A program made the position numbers and the translations under genes. A model generated the notes under the pieces. The model did no database searches and had not been told where the DNA came from. It worked only from the letters and a program-made list of their open reading frames with translations. Shown one piece after another: positions 40,760 to 41,191 of a DNA stretch of 41,191 nt (position 1 is its first letter; each line of letters begins with the position of its first letter). Source of the stretch: Cellulophaga omnivescoria (lineage in GTDB: Bacteria; Bacteroidota; Bacteroidia; Flavobacteriales; Flavobacteriaceae); NCBI RefSeq assembly GCF_001999725.1, contig NZ_MDDP01000009.1, positions 1 to 41,191 on the forward strand, in the 5' to 3' direction.

Positions 40760-41191
40760 TTTTTTAATTAAAAACAAATTCTATGGAAAATTATGAGTTT
40801 AATACTGGTTCATATTTAAATAGGCTGGGCTACTTTTTAACAAATCAAAATAATATGGAAAGACCTATTAAAATATTTTAATTATTGTTACAGAATTTGC
40901 AGTATGTTTTCAATATTAACGATAGTTTAAATGAATTTTATTATTACGAAAAGCAATATGATTTGTCCCAAAAAAACTATTGTACATCTAAAAAGCTAAA
41001 TAGGATTAATTTAAAGTCTTAGAAATTGATAATTGAAAATAAGCAAAGTGAAAGAATTGGTTACAATCTGTATTTAATTCATTGTTAATTATAGGCTATT
41101 TAATAAATTCTTATTTGGCTTGCTATCTTTTATATACAATGGATTATCGAAGTCGGAAAGTGATTTAGGAAAAAGTTAAATTATTTTAAAG
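40760..41191. other. Degraded or gene-free tail of the window
   Basis: 432 bases without a convincing gene. A 32-codon frame starts at 40783 (MENYEFNTGSYLNRLGYFL…). Two further short open stretches follow (LLQNLQYVFNINDSLNEFYYY and LIIGYLINSYLACYLLYTMD), each closed by stops and without recognisable homology. They could be remnants of one decayed gene. No hairpin or repeat was seen. Confidence 0.45.

Overview
The window looks like a low-GC chromosome segment from a marine or soil Flavobacteriaceae-type Bacteroidetes. Several things point there: strongly A+T-rich DNA, TAnnTTTG-type promoter elements, few Shine-Dalgarno sequences, families typical of the phylum (DUF4249, DUF5694, DUF5916, DUF3575, Bacteroidetes TraE-TraN transfer proteins, membrane-anchored AraC regulators, LytS/LytTR pairs), and many short lipoprotein or Sec signal peptides. 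No rRNA, tRNA or CRISPR array was seen.

Region 1 (1-6200) reads, on the minus strand, like a decayed integron. A tyrosine recombinase pseudogene (5621-6192) is followed by a GTTGGGC core site, a DUF262 + HEPN gene pair, an attC-like site, a methyltransferase cassette and the start of a second attC-like site. In each cassette the core bases at its start are the reverse complement of the bases at its end (GTTGGGCTTAR/TTAGCCCAAC and GTTAGCAAAC/GTTTGCTAAC), as in integron cassettes. An IS1182-family element splits the first attC-like site, and an IS110-family element abuts the second.

Region 2 (6620-14263) is a stranded conjugation module. A divergent secreted N-acetylmuramoyl-L-alanine amidase precedes traE-F-G-I-J-K-M-N, equivalent to a VirB2-VirB10 channel. 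No relaxase, coupling protein or partition gene is in the window. A terminator-like hairpin lies inside the end of traF.

Region 3 (14442-33067) is a paralog-rich island. It holds four intact class C beta-lactamase-fold serine hydrolases plus remnants, several NTF2-like secreted proteins, two seven-helix AraC regulators, a soluble AraC regulator, a DJ-1/PfpI protein, a DUF4386 membrane protein, outer-membrane barrels and a LytS/LytTR two-component system. A 20-bp motif occurs four times (21134, 22491, 23287, 35313), each time exactly 36 nt upstream of a promoter -7 box, and defines a small candidate AraC regulon.

Region 4 (33118-41191) encodes envelope and secreted proteins (DUF5916, TIG/YCF48 propeller lipoprotein, parallel beta-helix lipoprotein) and a nucleoside 2-deoxyribosyltransferase. 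It then has a junction where a serine-hydrolase N-terminus meets the C-terminus of a TonB-dependent receptor, followed by the receptor's DUF4249 partner and about 430 bp of apparently degraded sequence.
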